NCBI GenBank assembly: GCA_015485245.1
Contig: WFTY01000232.1
Coordinates: 1 to 7,192 of the forward strand
Source of the DNA: Anaerolineales bacterium
GTDB taxonomy: Bacteria; Chloroflexota; Anaerolineae; Anaerolineales; UBA11858
Length of the DNA stretch: 7,192 bases
Direction: 5' to 3'
This document shows positions 1 through 5,979 of the stretch, piece by piece. Each line of letters starts with the position of its first letter. Within the stretch, counting starts at the first letter, position 1. Below the pieces are notes generated by a model. The model saw only the letters and a program-made list of their open reading frames with translations. It had not been told where the DNA came from and did not search any database. A program made the translations under genes and the position numbers.

Positions 1-142
1 CTTGCAGCAAGGCCAATTCCTGGCGCAGGTTCTTGAAACGAACGATCAAACTAACCAAATAGAGAGTCATCACCGAGAAGAAAACGGTATACCCAGCGAT
101 GAAGTATTTCACCGTATCCGTAGGGGCTTGTTGTAAGAACAT
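1..142 (-). CDS. ccmD: CcmD family small membrane protein, 3' end cut by window edge
   Basis: CcmD is a small one-helix protein that joins CcmC to CcmAB and CcmE and is needed for release of holo-CcmE. The 47 visible residues begin MFLQQAPTDTVKYFIAGYTV, run into one hydrophobic helix (about residues 13-34), and continue as a basic then amphipathic segment RFKNLRQELALLQ at the window edge. The Y-F-I-A-G-Y-x-V-F pattern at the start of the helix and the R-x-x-x-L-x-x-E-L pattern after it are typical of CcmD-family proteins in non-proteobacterial Ccm operons, and position right after ccmC supports the call. The ATG at 142 has AAAGGAG with a 9-nt spacer. CcmD is normally 40-70 residues, so little is missing. 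Sequence similarity in such a short protein is weak evidence alone; context carries much of the weight. Confidence 0.85.
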   Translation of the reverse strand, partial: MFLQQAPTDTVKYFIAGYTVFFSVMTLYLVSLIVRFKNLRQELALLQ

Positions 143-222
143 TTCCAAGTACTCCTTTATGAAACCAGAGCAGGCGGAGGACAAACCGCGGGCTGCTCTC
201 CACTACCTACTGCTCGCCGTCT
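143..222 (-). other. ccmC-ccmD intergenic spacer with inverted repeat
   Basis: This is the only sizeable gap in the cluster. It holds an imperfect hairpin: arms 193-199 and 167-173 pair over 7 bp (AGAGCAG with CTGCTCT on the transcribed sense). After a 3-nt bulge (190-192), a 4-bp inner stem follows (186-189 with 174-177), closing an 8-nt loop. The downstream arm ends 8 nt before the ccmD ribosome site at 152-158. No U-run follows, so an intrinsic terminator is unlikely. It may affect mRNA stability or ccmD translation, but that is inference. Confidence 0.5.
152..158 (-). promoter_or_regulatory. Ribosome binding site of ccmD
   Basis: The sense strand reads AAAGGAG with 9 nt before the ATG at 142. 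This fixes the start of the small ccmD gene, which has an in-frame GTG ten codons later as the only nearby alternative. Confidence 0.8.
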
Positions 223-921
223 TTACGCCGAAACCTTCAAGCGCAGTTCTTCCACCTTTGCCGCCAGCTTGCCCATGCGCACGCGATGCCAGAGCAGATC
301 GGCGAAGAACATCGAAAAGGTAAACAAGCTGAAGAAGAAAGCCACCCGCATCTTGGGCGACATGTTAAACGAGCCTTCTGCCGAGGGATCGCTGCTGCCG
401 ATCACCACCGGGTGAATGGTGCGCAACATGCGGATCGAGATGAAGGTCAGCGGGACGGAGATAAAACCGAGGATGGCATAAACCGCCCCAAAGCGCGCCC
501 GACGGTCAGGGTCTTCAATCCCCTGGCGCAACATAATGTAGGCCGCATAAATCAGCTCGACGATCGTCGCGGTGGTCAGGCGCGGGTCCCAGGTCCACCA
601 GGTGTTCCAGATCGGGCGCGCCCAGATTGATCCCATGACGATGGCGACGAAGAAAAACACCAGGCTGATCTCCACCGCTGCCAGGCCGATGATGTCATAC
701 TTGCGCTCTCCCTTAACCAGGTAGGAGACCCCGGCGATCGCCGCCACCAGGAAGCCCAGCATACCCACCCAGGCCGTGGCTACGTGGAAGTAAAACACCT
801 TCTGCACCTGGCCCATAGTACGCTCCATCGGTGTATACACAAAGACCAGAAGCACAGCAGCAACGAAGAAGATCGCTGTCAGAATATCCAACACATTCAA
901 CCAACGCGGTTTGGCTTCCAT
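223..921 (-). CDS. ccmC: Haem-handling protein CcmC (WWD family)
   Basis: CcmC binds haem on the external membrane face and loads it onto the chaperone CcmE. The 232-residue product has about six membrane helices and the WWD signature in the form WNTWWTWDPRLTT (about residues 105-117), flanked by the two conserved external histidines, His46 in FYFHVATAW and His170 in RTIHPVV, that serve as axial haem ligands in the family. Length is close to the usual 240. The C-terminus is a charged helix (KLAAKVEELRLKVSA), probably cytoplasmic. I chose ATG 921, giving MEAKPRWLN, because GAGGAG stands 8 nt upstream. A GTG at 930 overlaps the ccmB stop (GTGA) and would add three residues, but the ribosome site would then abut the start codon. 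The gene follows ccmB after 5 nt and is followed by an 80-nt gap before ccmD. Confidence 0.96.
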   Translation of the reverse strand: MEAKPRWLNVLDILTAIFFVAAVLLVFVYTPMERTMGQVQKVFYFHVATAWVGMLGFLVAAIAGVSYLVKGERKYDIIGLAAVEISLVFFFVAIVMGSIWARPIWNTWWTWDPRLTTATIVELIYAAYIMLRQGIEDPDRRARFGAVYAILGFISVPLTFISIRMLRTIHPVVIGSSDPSAEGSFNMSPKMRVAFFFSLFTFSMFFADLLWHRVRMGKLAAKVEELRLKVSA

Positions 922-926
922 ACCGA

Positions 927-1658
927 TCACTCCTCTACAACGTAATCAAAGAACATAAATGCGATGGACACAAAAATGACATCGTAAACCACCAGCAGGT
1001 TGATCCACACCTGCACTTCCTCCCAGGGGACCGATTGCAGTATCCCGCCGCTGGCTTTGACCGCGGCGATCAGCACCGGCAGCACCAAGGGAAAAAGCAA
1101 AATCGGCAGCAGGATATCGCGCGTGCGCGCCTGCACCGCCATCGTCGAGAGCAGGGTGCCCACCGCCACGTAGCCCACCGACCCCAGCAAGATCACCAGC
1201 AGCAGTCCGGGGCTGAAGAGATTGGTGTTGTACAACACGCTGTAGACCGGCAGCACCACCAGCTCAACGATCAACATGAAGATCAGGTTGCCGATGGCTT
1301 TGCCAAAATAAATCGCACTGCGATCCACGGGAGCAAGCAACAACCCATCCAGGCAGCCGCGATCTTTCTCGGCGGCCATCGAGCGGTTCAACCCCAGCGT
1401 ACCGGCGAAGGCGAAAGTCACCCACAGCACACCGGAGGTCACGCTGGCGCGGGCCTTGGCGTCCAACTCCAGGGCAAAGTTAAAAATCAGAATCACCAGC
1501 AGCGCGAATACCAGCATGCCAGTGAGCAATTCCCGGCTGCGCCACTCGGCGGCCAGGTCTTTCCAGACAACCGCCCACATGGCGCGCAAGAAATTCGCCG
1601 TTTGGGCGCGCAACCCCACCCGGGGGACTTCGACGCTCACAGAGAGTTGTTCATCCAC
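927..1658 (-). CDS. ccmB: Haem exporter ABC transporter permease CcmB
   Basis: CcmB is the membrane-spanning partner of CcmA in the CcmABCD complex. The 243-residue product opens with a hydrophilic stretch, then the family N-terminal motif WKDLAAEWRSRE (32-43), which precedes the first of about six hydrophobic segments. Other typical blocks are AAEKDRGCLDGLLLAPVDRS (95-114), ARTRDILLPILLFPLVLP, and a final segment around NLLVVYDVIF. The frame stays open up to 1808, but that region is ccmA read in another frame. The chosen start is GTG 1658, with GGAGG 6 nt upstream, overlapping the last codons of ccmA by 8 nt; the first ATG in this frame (Met27) lies too close to the motif. About twenty residues precede the family's usual start, slightly longer than the typical 220. 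The stop TGA at 927-929 lies 5 nt before the ccmC start. Confidence 0.94.
   Translation of the reverse strand: MDEQLSVSVEVPRVGLRAQTANFLRAMWAVVWKDLAAEWRSRELLTGMLVFALLVILIFNFALELDAKARASVTSGVLWVTFAFAGTLGLNRSMAAEKDRGCLDGLLLAPVDRSAIYFGKAIGNLIFMLIVELVVLPVYSVLYNTNLFSPGLLLVILLGSVGYVAVGTLLSTMAVQARTRDILLPILLFPLVLPVLIAAVKASGGILQSVPWEEVQVWINLLVVYDVIFVSIAFMFFDYVVEE
930..935 (-). promoter_or_regulatory. Ribosome binding site deciding the ccmC start
   Basis: The sense strand reads GAGGAG, 8 nt before the ATG at 921. It overlaps the GTG codon at 930 and the end of ccmB, so it supports the ATG at 921 and argues against the GTG start. Confidence 0.75.
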
Positions 1659-2370
1659 GGCTGGCCTCCGGCTCGCTGACAGCCTGGCGATAGAACGCCA
1701 GCAGATTGTTGGTGGTTTCCATCTCGGCACGCTGCACCGAGGCGACAATTTTACCGCGCGAAAGCACATCAAAGCGCGAGGCCAGATCGGCCGCGCGGGC
1801 GAGGTCATGTGAGGTCATTACCACCGTGCGGCCCCGCGCAGCCACGGCGCGCAACACGTTATCCAACATGGCACAGGCATCCTGATCCAGGCCGGTATGC
1901 GGCTCGTCAAAGAGCATGACCTCAGGATCGTGCAGCACAGCGCGGCCGATAGCCAAACGCTGCTGCATGCCACGCGAAAAGGTGCGCACAAGGTCATGGC
2001 GTCGGTTTGCCAGGCCAACCATCTCAAGCACATCTAAAATGCGCCGTTCCATATCATCAATCGCGTACATGCGCCCGTAAAAACGCAGGTTCTCCATCGC
2101 TGTCAAGTCGCCGTAGAGCAACGGTTGATGGGAGACCACGCCCAGGCGCCTTCGCACCGCCGCGGCCTGATCGGGCAGGCGATACCCGGCAATGCGCACC
2201 TCGCCCAGCGCCGGGCGCGAGAGCGAGGCCAGAATGCGGAGGAAGGTGGTCTTGCCCGCGCCGTTCGGCCCTAACAGGGCGACAAACTCGCCGGCAGCGA
2301 CGTCGAAATCCATGCTCCGCAGCACGATTTTGGGGCCAAAGCGCTTGACCAGTTTACGAACCCGGATCAT
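1651..2370 (-). CDS. ccmA: Haem exporter ABC transporter ATP-binding protein CcmA
   Basis: CcmA is the cytoplasmic ATPase of the CcmABCD complex, which drives release of haem-loaded CcmE from CcmC. The 239-residue product has a complete set of ABC motifs: Walker A GPNGAGKTT (34-42), Q-loop Gln82, signature FSRGMQQR (131-138), Walker B VMLFDE (151-156, catalytic Glu156), D-loop around TGLD, and H-loop His188 in TSHD. The signature departs from LSGGQ but matches a form I associate with CcmA-type ATPases outside proteobacteria. The start is ATG 2370, giving MIRVRKLVKRFG, with AGGAGG 9 nt upstream. ATGs at 2388 and 2394 would overlap the cytochrome gene and have weaker sites. The start lies 4 nt after the cytochrome stop and the end overlaps ccmB by 8 nt, indicating coupled translation. 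Adjacent ccmB and ccmC make the CcmA assignment firm over other ABC families. Confidence 0.95.
   Translation of the reverse strand: MIRVRKLVKRFGPKIVLRSMDFDVAAGEFVALLGPNGAGKTTFLRILASLSRPALGEVRIAGYRLPDQAAAVRRRLGVVSHQPLLYGDLTAMENLRFYGRMYAIDDMERRILDVLEMVGLANRRHDLVRTFSRGMQQRLAIGRAVLHDPEVMLFDEPHTGLDQDACAMLDNVLRAVAARGRTVVMTSHDLARAADLASRFDVLSRGKIVASVQRAEMETTNNLLAFYRQAVSEPEASRG
1665..1669 (-). promoter_or_regulatory. Ribosome binding site deciding the ccmB GTG start
   Basis: The sense strand reads GGAGG inside the end of ccmA, 6 nt before GTG 1658. No ATG suits the ccmB N-terminus, so this site is the main reason for the GTG start and the 8-nt overlap. Confidence 0.75.
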
Positions 2371-2374
2371 CGCC

Positions 2375-4315
2375 TCAGGCCTCCTCATTGGCATCCAACA
2401 GGCTTTGCAAACGGGCCTTCAACTCGCCACGACGTTGTTGGTATGCGGCCTCGGGAATCTCCCCAGCCCTATAGAGGTCGTCCAGCGCCAGGATGGCGTC
2501 GATCAGATCATCAGGGCTGTCGGCGACGGCCTCCTCCGACGCCTCTTCAGCGACATATTCCGCATCTTCACTCGGATTCGAACGACGCCAGAGGTACACG
2601 CCAACGCCGATCAAAGCCAGGCCGAACGCGCCCAGGCCAACAGCCAGGTTGCTTCCCGAACCCTCGCCCCCGGCGATCCAGTCCGTACCGGTCTTCGGCG
2701 CGCCCGAAAGCGTGAAGCGCAGCGTATCGCCCGCCTTGAGGTTATCCGCCGTGTATGTGGCGTAAGGCGTGCCCTGCAAATCGCGCGTTCCGCTGCTCAC
2801 CAGTTGATCGCTCTTCAGCTTAACCCCTTCCTGGGGGGCGATCACAATGGCCGCCTGGGTATCCAACGGCAATGGCAGCTCCACATCCAGCTTTTTCCGG
2901 TCGTATGGCATGGTGAACGCGTAGGTGACCTCGTAAGGGGTCTCGGAGGGACGAATAGCGTCAATCCCAAAGCCGTTTGGCGCGTCGAAATACCGCAACA
3001 TCATGCTGTTCTGCACACTCAGGTTCTCCGCGCCGGGGGGGAGTTCAAACACCACGGCAAATTCTTCACCCTCCACCGGGATCACCGTCTGTTGCCCGCG
3101 ATTGGAGAGCAACAACAGCATAACCACCTGCAAAGAGTTATCCGCGTTGAAATCGAAGAAAATGTGCGCCCGCTCAATCACCAGTTGCGAGTGGTCACTG
3201 GTGGTTTCAAAAACCTGAATCTCCAGCTGGGCTTCGGTGGTATCTGCGGAGATCAACGCCAGATCCGAACCGTAAGGCATCTTCTCGTATTCGGTCGTGG
3301 CGATGTAAACCAGCCCATCACGCATGGGGAGATCAGCAAACACCACGCGCCCATCCTCGCCCAGCGGGGCGCTCTGGTTGAAAATCTCCTGCATATTTTC
3401 ATAGGCGTACAGTTTGACATCCGCTCCCACAGGGATATCGCCGCCCATCGGGTTGACAACCACCACTTCAACGGTACCTGTGCCAGAGGCAACGTCCGCT
3501 TCCTGGGCGAGGGGGGTTGCCTCTGTCTCCGTTTGTGAGGGTTCTGTTGCCTCAGGCGTGACTTCTGCCTCCGCGGGGGGAGCCGCCGCAGCCTCTTCAA
3601 CGGCAAACGACAAACGGCGCAGATAGGCCGTCACCGCCCAGCGCTCATCCTCGCTCAACTGGTCGGCAAAAGCGGGCATCTCCCCAGCGCCCTGCGAAAT
3701 CGCGGCAAACATTTCCGCGGCTGAAATTTGGCTCATATAAGCCTGATCGCTGAAATCCACGGGCATGGCGTTCAGCGTGCTGGCATCCGGGCCATCACCT
3801 TTGCCGCTATCGCCGTGGCAGGCCGCGCAACTGGCCGCGTAGATCGCTTCACCCTGAGCCAGCATCTCCGGAGTGACGCTCAACGAAAGCGCGTAAGCGA
3901 CCACGTCCCAGCGCTGCGGCGCGGAGAGGCTGGCAAAAGGCGGCATATAGCGCTCCAGATTACCGTTGGAAACCATGGCGAACCACTGCGCCGGCGTCGC
4001 CTGCCGGGCGACATCCGAGCTGCCCAGGGCGGCCACCGGGTTGGGAAGGTTTGCCGCATCGGGACCGTCGCCCAGGCCGGTCGACCCGTGACAGGGAGCG
4101 CATTTCGCAGCAAAAATCGTCTCCCCCTTCGCTGGGTCAGGGGGAACAGCCGGAAAGATCGGTTGGGGCTCTGTTGGGGTAACGCGCTGCGGCGTGGGAG
4201 GTTGATACCCCGGGGGGGGGGTGATATCCTCAGCAAAAGATATACACCCTGCCAGCACAAGCGCCAACAGGGAGAGCAATACTACAACAAGCAGAGTCTT
4301 CGTCGATTTCATCAT
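2375..4315 (-). CDS. Di-haem cytochrome c lipoprotein with beta-rich domain, C-terminal membrane helix and SHOCT-like hairpin
   Basis: The 646-residue product begins with a lipoprotein signal peptide ending in the lipobox LAGC (Cys24), then a proline-rich linker. Two class I cytochrome c domains follow in tandem: CAPCH (72-76) with probable axial Met124 in YMPPF, and CAACH (163-167) with probable Met213 in GEMPAF. Both share the pattern GE-I-(F/Y)-A-A-x-C...GxGDGPDA, indicating internal duplication. An acidic Pro/Thr/Glu linker (about 240-275) leads to a large beta-rich region (about 278-550) of unknown function. Next come a membrane helix (about 556-575, followed by WRR) and an acidic cytoplasmic segment ending in a helical hairpin (about 601-640, turn GEIPEAAY). 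It probably carries electrons on the outer face and is a substrate of the surrounding Ccm system. The ATG at 4315 has GGAGAGG 5 nt upstream; a second ATG at 4312 and a GTG at 4321 are alternatives. I do not recognise a named family for the whole protein. Confidence 0.9.
   Translation of the reverse strand: MMKSTKTLLVVVLLSLLALVLAGCISFAEDITPPPGYQPPTPQRVTPTEPQPIFPAVPPDPAKGETIFAAKCAPCHGSTGLGDGPDAANLPNPVAALGSSDVARQATPAQWFAMVSNGNLERYMPPFASLSAPQRWDVVAYALSLSVTPEMLAQGEAIYAASCAACHGDSGKGDGPDASTLNAMPVDFSDQAYMSQISAAEMFAAISQGAGEMPAFADQLSEDERWAVTAYLRRLSFAVEEAAAAPPAEAEVTPEATEPSQTETEATPLAQEADVASGTGTVEVVVVNPMGGDIPVGADVKLYAYENMQEIFNQSAPLGEDGRVVFADLPMRDGLVYIATTEYEKMPYGSDLALISADTTEAQLEIQVFETTSDHSQLVIERAHIFFDFNADNSLQVVMLLLLSNRGQQTVIPVEGEEFAVVFELPPGAENLSVQNSMMLRYFDAPNGFGIDAIRPSETPYEVTYAFTMPYDRKKLDVELPLPLDTQAAIVIAPQEGVKLKSDQLVSSGTRDLQGTPYATYTADNLKAGDTLRFTLSGAPKTGTDWIAGGEGSGSNLAVGLGAFGLALIGVGVYLWRRSNPSEDAEYVAEEASEEAVADSPDDLIDAILALDDLYRAGEIPEAAYQQRRGELKARLQSLLDANEEA
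2380..2385 (-). promoter_or_regulatory. Ribosome binding site deciding the ccmA start
   Basis: The sense strand reads AGGAGG inside the last codons of the cytochrome gene, 9 nt before the ATG at 2370. It favours that start over the upstream ATGs at 2388 and 2394. Confidence 0.8.
4212..4221 (-). repeat. C10 homopolymer tract in the cytochrome lipoprotein gene
   Basis: Ten consecutive G on the plus strand read as C10 in the gene and are followed by four G, encoding the Thr-Pro-Pro-Pro-Gly turn (residues 32-36) just after the lipid-modified Cys24. A one-base change here would shift the frame before both haem domains. It is the longest homopolymer in the window; a G7 run at 3035-3041 lies in the same gene. 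Confidence 0.9.
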
Positions 4316-4320
4316 GCACA

Positions 4321-4327
4321 CCTCTCC
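4321..4327 (-). promoter_or_regulatory. Ribosome binding site of the di-haem cytochrome gene
   Basis: The sense strand reads GGAGAGG in the 15-nt gap after the CcmI-like gene, 5 nt before ATG 4315 and 8 nt before ATG 4312. Either ATG is usable; they differ by one residue ahead of the signal peptide. Confidence 0.65.
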
Positions 4328-4330
4328 ATG

Positions 4331-4828
4331 CTAGGTCGCCAGCGCCGTGCCGCACTTGGGGCAAAAACGATCTGAACGGGTAACCGCGCCGCCACATTGC
4401 GGGCAAAATCCACCGGCTTTGCTCTCACGGCTGCGCCGCCGCGCCGCCAACAACGCTTCAACGGGGTCATCCACACCAATCGTCGACGGGGTAGCCGGGT
4501 CAGACTCCAGGGCGGCCTGTAAACGCTCGCCGTAATTCTCCTGTTGAGCTTGTTGAAACGCATCCAGTTGACGTAACACCGTCGCCCCGCGCTGCAACAA
4601 CTTCTTCCGCATGCCAGGATAGTCCTCCTCGGGGATCTTTCCCAAAGCGTTATCAAAATCCAGCTCTGCCAGCGCGTTGAGGATGCGATCGCGTTCAGCA
4701 AGCAGCATGGAAAGGTCGTGCTCTGCCTGCGTGACAACCCGCCCACGATGATCCAACAAAGGGCGGGCGATGAATAGACCGGTCAGCAACATGAGGGTGA
4801 GAATTAAGAAAATTGAACCAATGTCCAT
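4331..4828 (-). CDS. CcmI-like membrane protein with C-terminal zinc ribbon
   Basis: The 165-residue product has an N-terminal membrane helix (about residues 4-21) and a helical hairpin (about 36-89) built like the membrane-proximal part of CcmI/CycH, with the turn ALGKIPEEDY. A polar linker follows, ending in a zinc ribbon FCPQCG...RFCPKCG (Cys142, Cys145, Cys156, Cys159). CcmI normally chaperones apocytochrome to the CcmF/CcmH lyase. Here the TPR domain is absent and the soluble part most likely faces the cytoplasm, so the role may differ; I infer a Ccm-associated function from the hairpin and the position directly after ccmG. The start at 4828 has no recognisable Shine-Dalgarno sequence and lies 11 nt after the ccmG stop, which suggests translation coupled to ccmG. 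It could equally be annotated as a generic zinc-ribbon protein. The reading frame is certain, the function moderately supported. Confidence 0.85.
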   Translation of the reverse strand: MDIGSIFLILTLMLLTGLFIARPLLDHRGRVVTQAEHDLSMLLAERDRILNALAELDFDNALGKIPEEDYPGMRKKLLQRGATVLRQLDAFQQAQQENYGERLQAALESDPATPSTIGVDDPVEALLAARRRSRESKAGGFCPQCGGAVTRSDRFCPKCGTALAT

Positions 4829-4839
4829 AAGGTTGTGTC

Positions 4840-5418
4840 TCAGGGAGTACTCAGCAGCGGATCAACCAGCGCCTGTATCTGCGCCAATGAAGTGAACGGC
4901 CCGATCTGGGCGTGTTGTAACACTCCATCCTGATCGATGATATATGTCTCTGGGACGCCGCGAATGCGGAAAGCCTGCGAGATGCGCGTCCCCAGGTCGG
5001 CGCCATTGGGATAAGTAATGTCAAATTTTTGCATGTAAGCCCTGGCGGCTGGTTCGGTATCCACATAATTCACGCCCAGGAAGAGCACATCGCCGCGCGG
5101 CTGATAAACCCGCCAGGCGGCTTCCAGATCCGCGGCTTCCTGCTCGCAAGGCTTGCACCACGAGGCCCAAAAGTTGACCACCAACACTTTGCCGTGTATA
5201 TCGGCGGTGTTGATCTCTTCCCCTTCAAACGTGGTCAGGATAAACTCCGGCGCGGGCTCTCCCGGTCGCGCCGGGCCTTCCTGTGATCGTCGCAAGCCCA
5301 AGGCCAGCACCGCCAGCAAAACCAGCAGCCCGCCCCAGGCGAGCCAACGACCCCAGCGCGGACCGGTGGACGCTGGAAGTTCTTCCTGGTTTCCAACGTC
5401 AGTATGAAGTTCCGTCAT
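4840..5418 (-). CDS. ccmG: Thiol:disulfide interchange protein CcmG/DsbE/ResA-like, membrane-anchored thioredoxin
   Basis: This is a thioredoxin-fold protein that passes reducing equivalents to CcmH or directly to apocytochrome cysteines outside the membrane. The 192-residue product has an N-terminal cytoplasmic stretch, one uncleaved membrane anchor (about residues 25-42), and a TlpA/ResA-type thioredoxin domain starting at PGEPAPEF. The active site is FWASWCKPCEQE (Cys88, Cys91) and the cis-proline loop is GVPETY (Pro156). The CKPC dipeptide is typical of reducing cytochrome c thioredoxins. The ATG at 5418 was chosen because GGAGG lies 5 nt upstream; a TTG at 5430 would add four residues without a good ribosome site. 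The gene starts 46 nt after ccmH and ends 11 nt before the CcmI-like gene. ResA-type and CcmG-type proteins cannot be separated from sequence alone; the operon favours CcmG. Confidence 0.93.
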   Translation of the reverse strand: MTELHTDVGNQEELPASTGPRWGRWLAWGGLLVLLAVLALGLRRSQEGPARPGEPAPEFILTTFEGEEINTADIHGKVLVVNFWASWCKPCEQEAADLEAAWRVYQPRGDVLFLGVNYVDTEPAARAYMQKFDITYPNGADLGTRISQAFRIRGVPETYIIDQDGVLQHAQIGPFTSLAQIQALVDPLLSTP

Positions 5419-5423
5419 GAACG

Positions 5424-5428
5424 CCTCC
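5424..5428 (-). promoter_or_regulatory. Ribosome binding site deciding the ccmG start
   Basis: The sense strand reads GGAGG, 5 nt before ATG 5418. It overlaps the TTG at 5430, which is therefore an unlikely start. Confidence 0.75.
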
Positions 5429-5464
5429 AACTTGTCTCAGAGATCGGTAAACAGTCAGCAAGAA

Positions 5465-5950
5465 TCAATCGCCGCGCCGCCGCAATTCCTCCTCCAGGCG
5501 TTGTAAGTAATCGTCATCAATCGCCTCGTCGGGCAGCGGCTCGCCCTGAGGTTCAAGTTGCCGCCAGCTGCGGATGCCGCGGAACAAGAGGTATGCTCCG
5601 GCAAGGAACGCCGCTGGCGGAACGATATAAACCAGCCAGTTCAACCCCCGACGGGGCGGTTCAGCCAGCACACGATCCCCGTACTGCTCAGCAAAGTACT
5701 GTTTGATCTCTTCTTCCGTCCAACCCTGGCTGAGTTGCTCACGGATCAGCTCGCGCCACTGCGCACAGGCCTGCGTGCCGCAAACATCCAGAGGGACGTT
5801 TTCGCACACCGGGCAGTAGAGTTGCTTGGCGATGGCGTTCACCTGATCGTCCGTCACCGGCAAGGGGGTCGGCTCCTGCGCCGCTACGCGGTCAACCACA
5901 AGCAACGCCGTGAGGGCGAGGAAAAGCAGGGCAAACAGCGTTCGTTTCAT
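5465..5950 (-). CDS. ccmH: Cytochrome c maturation thiol oxidoreductase CcmH (CcmL), four-cysteine form
   Basis: CcmH reduces or holds the CxxCH cysteines of apocytochrome c on the external membrane face and works with CcmG and CcmF. The 161-residue product has a signal peptide (residues 1-24, probable cleavage after VAA), then the family motif in the form LYCPVCEN (Cys46, Cys49), and a single membrane helix at about 103-123. The conserved stretch EEIKQYFAEQYGDRVL precedes the helix, as usual. A second cysteine pair follows the motif in DVCGTQAC (Cys57, Cys62), which proteobacterial CcmH lacks. The C-terminus is acidic then basic and probably cytoplasmic. I chose the ATG at 5950 because GAGAGG lies 8 nt upstream and a signal peptide starts directly. 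An ATG at 5980 overlaps the ccmF stop (TGATG) and would add ten residues by coupled translation, but it has a poor ribosome site. Confidence 0.93.
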   Translation of the reverse strand: MKRTLFALLFLALTALLVVDRVAAQEPTPLPVTDDQVNAIAKQLYCPVCENVPLDVCGTQACAQWRELIREQLSQGWTEEEIKQYFAEQYGDRVLAEPPRRGLNWLVYIVPPAAFLAGAYLLFRGIRSWRQLEPQGEPLPDEAIDDDYLQRLEEELRRRGD

Positions 5951-5958
5951 CTTTAGAG

Positions 5959-5964
5959 CCTCTC
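5959..5964 (-). promoter_or_regulatory. Ribosome binding site deciding the ccmH start
   Basis: The sense strand reads GAGAGG within an AG-rich stretch, 8 nt before ATG 5950. It favours the start that places the signal peptide at the very N-terminus over the ATG at 5980. Confidence 0.7.
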
Positions 5965-5979
5965 TTCCTTCCAGGTACA

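Noticed and set aside
831..1679. 282-codon plus-strand open frame opposite ccmC and ccmB
   Set aside because: The translation is dominated by His, Gln and Arg, the usual signature of a frame read against hydrophobic membrane-protein codons.
1659..1808. Upstream extension of the ccmB frame into ccmA
   Set aside because: This part is ccmA read in another frame; it lacks family similarity, and the GTG at 1658 has a good ribosome site.
1957..1980. Non-standard ABC signature FSRGMQQR in CcmA as evidence of a broken ATPase
   Set aside because: Walker A, Walker B glutamate, Q-loop and H-loop are intact, and similar signatures occur in CcmA-type ATPases of other phyla as far as I know, so this is family variation.
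2192..3538. Long open frame of 448 codons on the plus strand, opposite ccmA and the cytochrome gene
   Set aside because: It is antisense to two clearly identified genes, its product is rich in Arg, Gln and His without recognisable motifs, and GC-rich codon bias on the other strand readily creates such frames.
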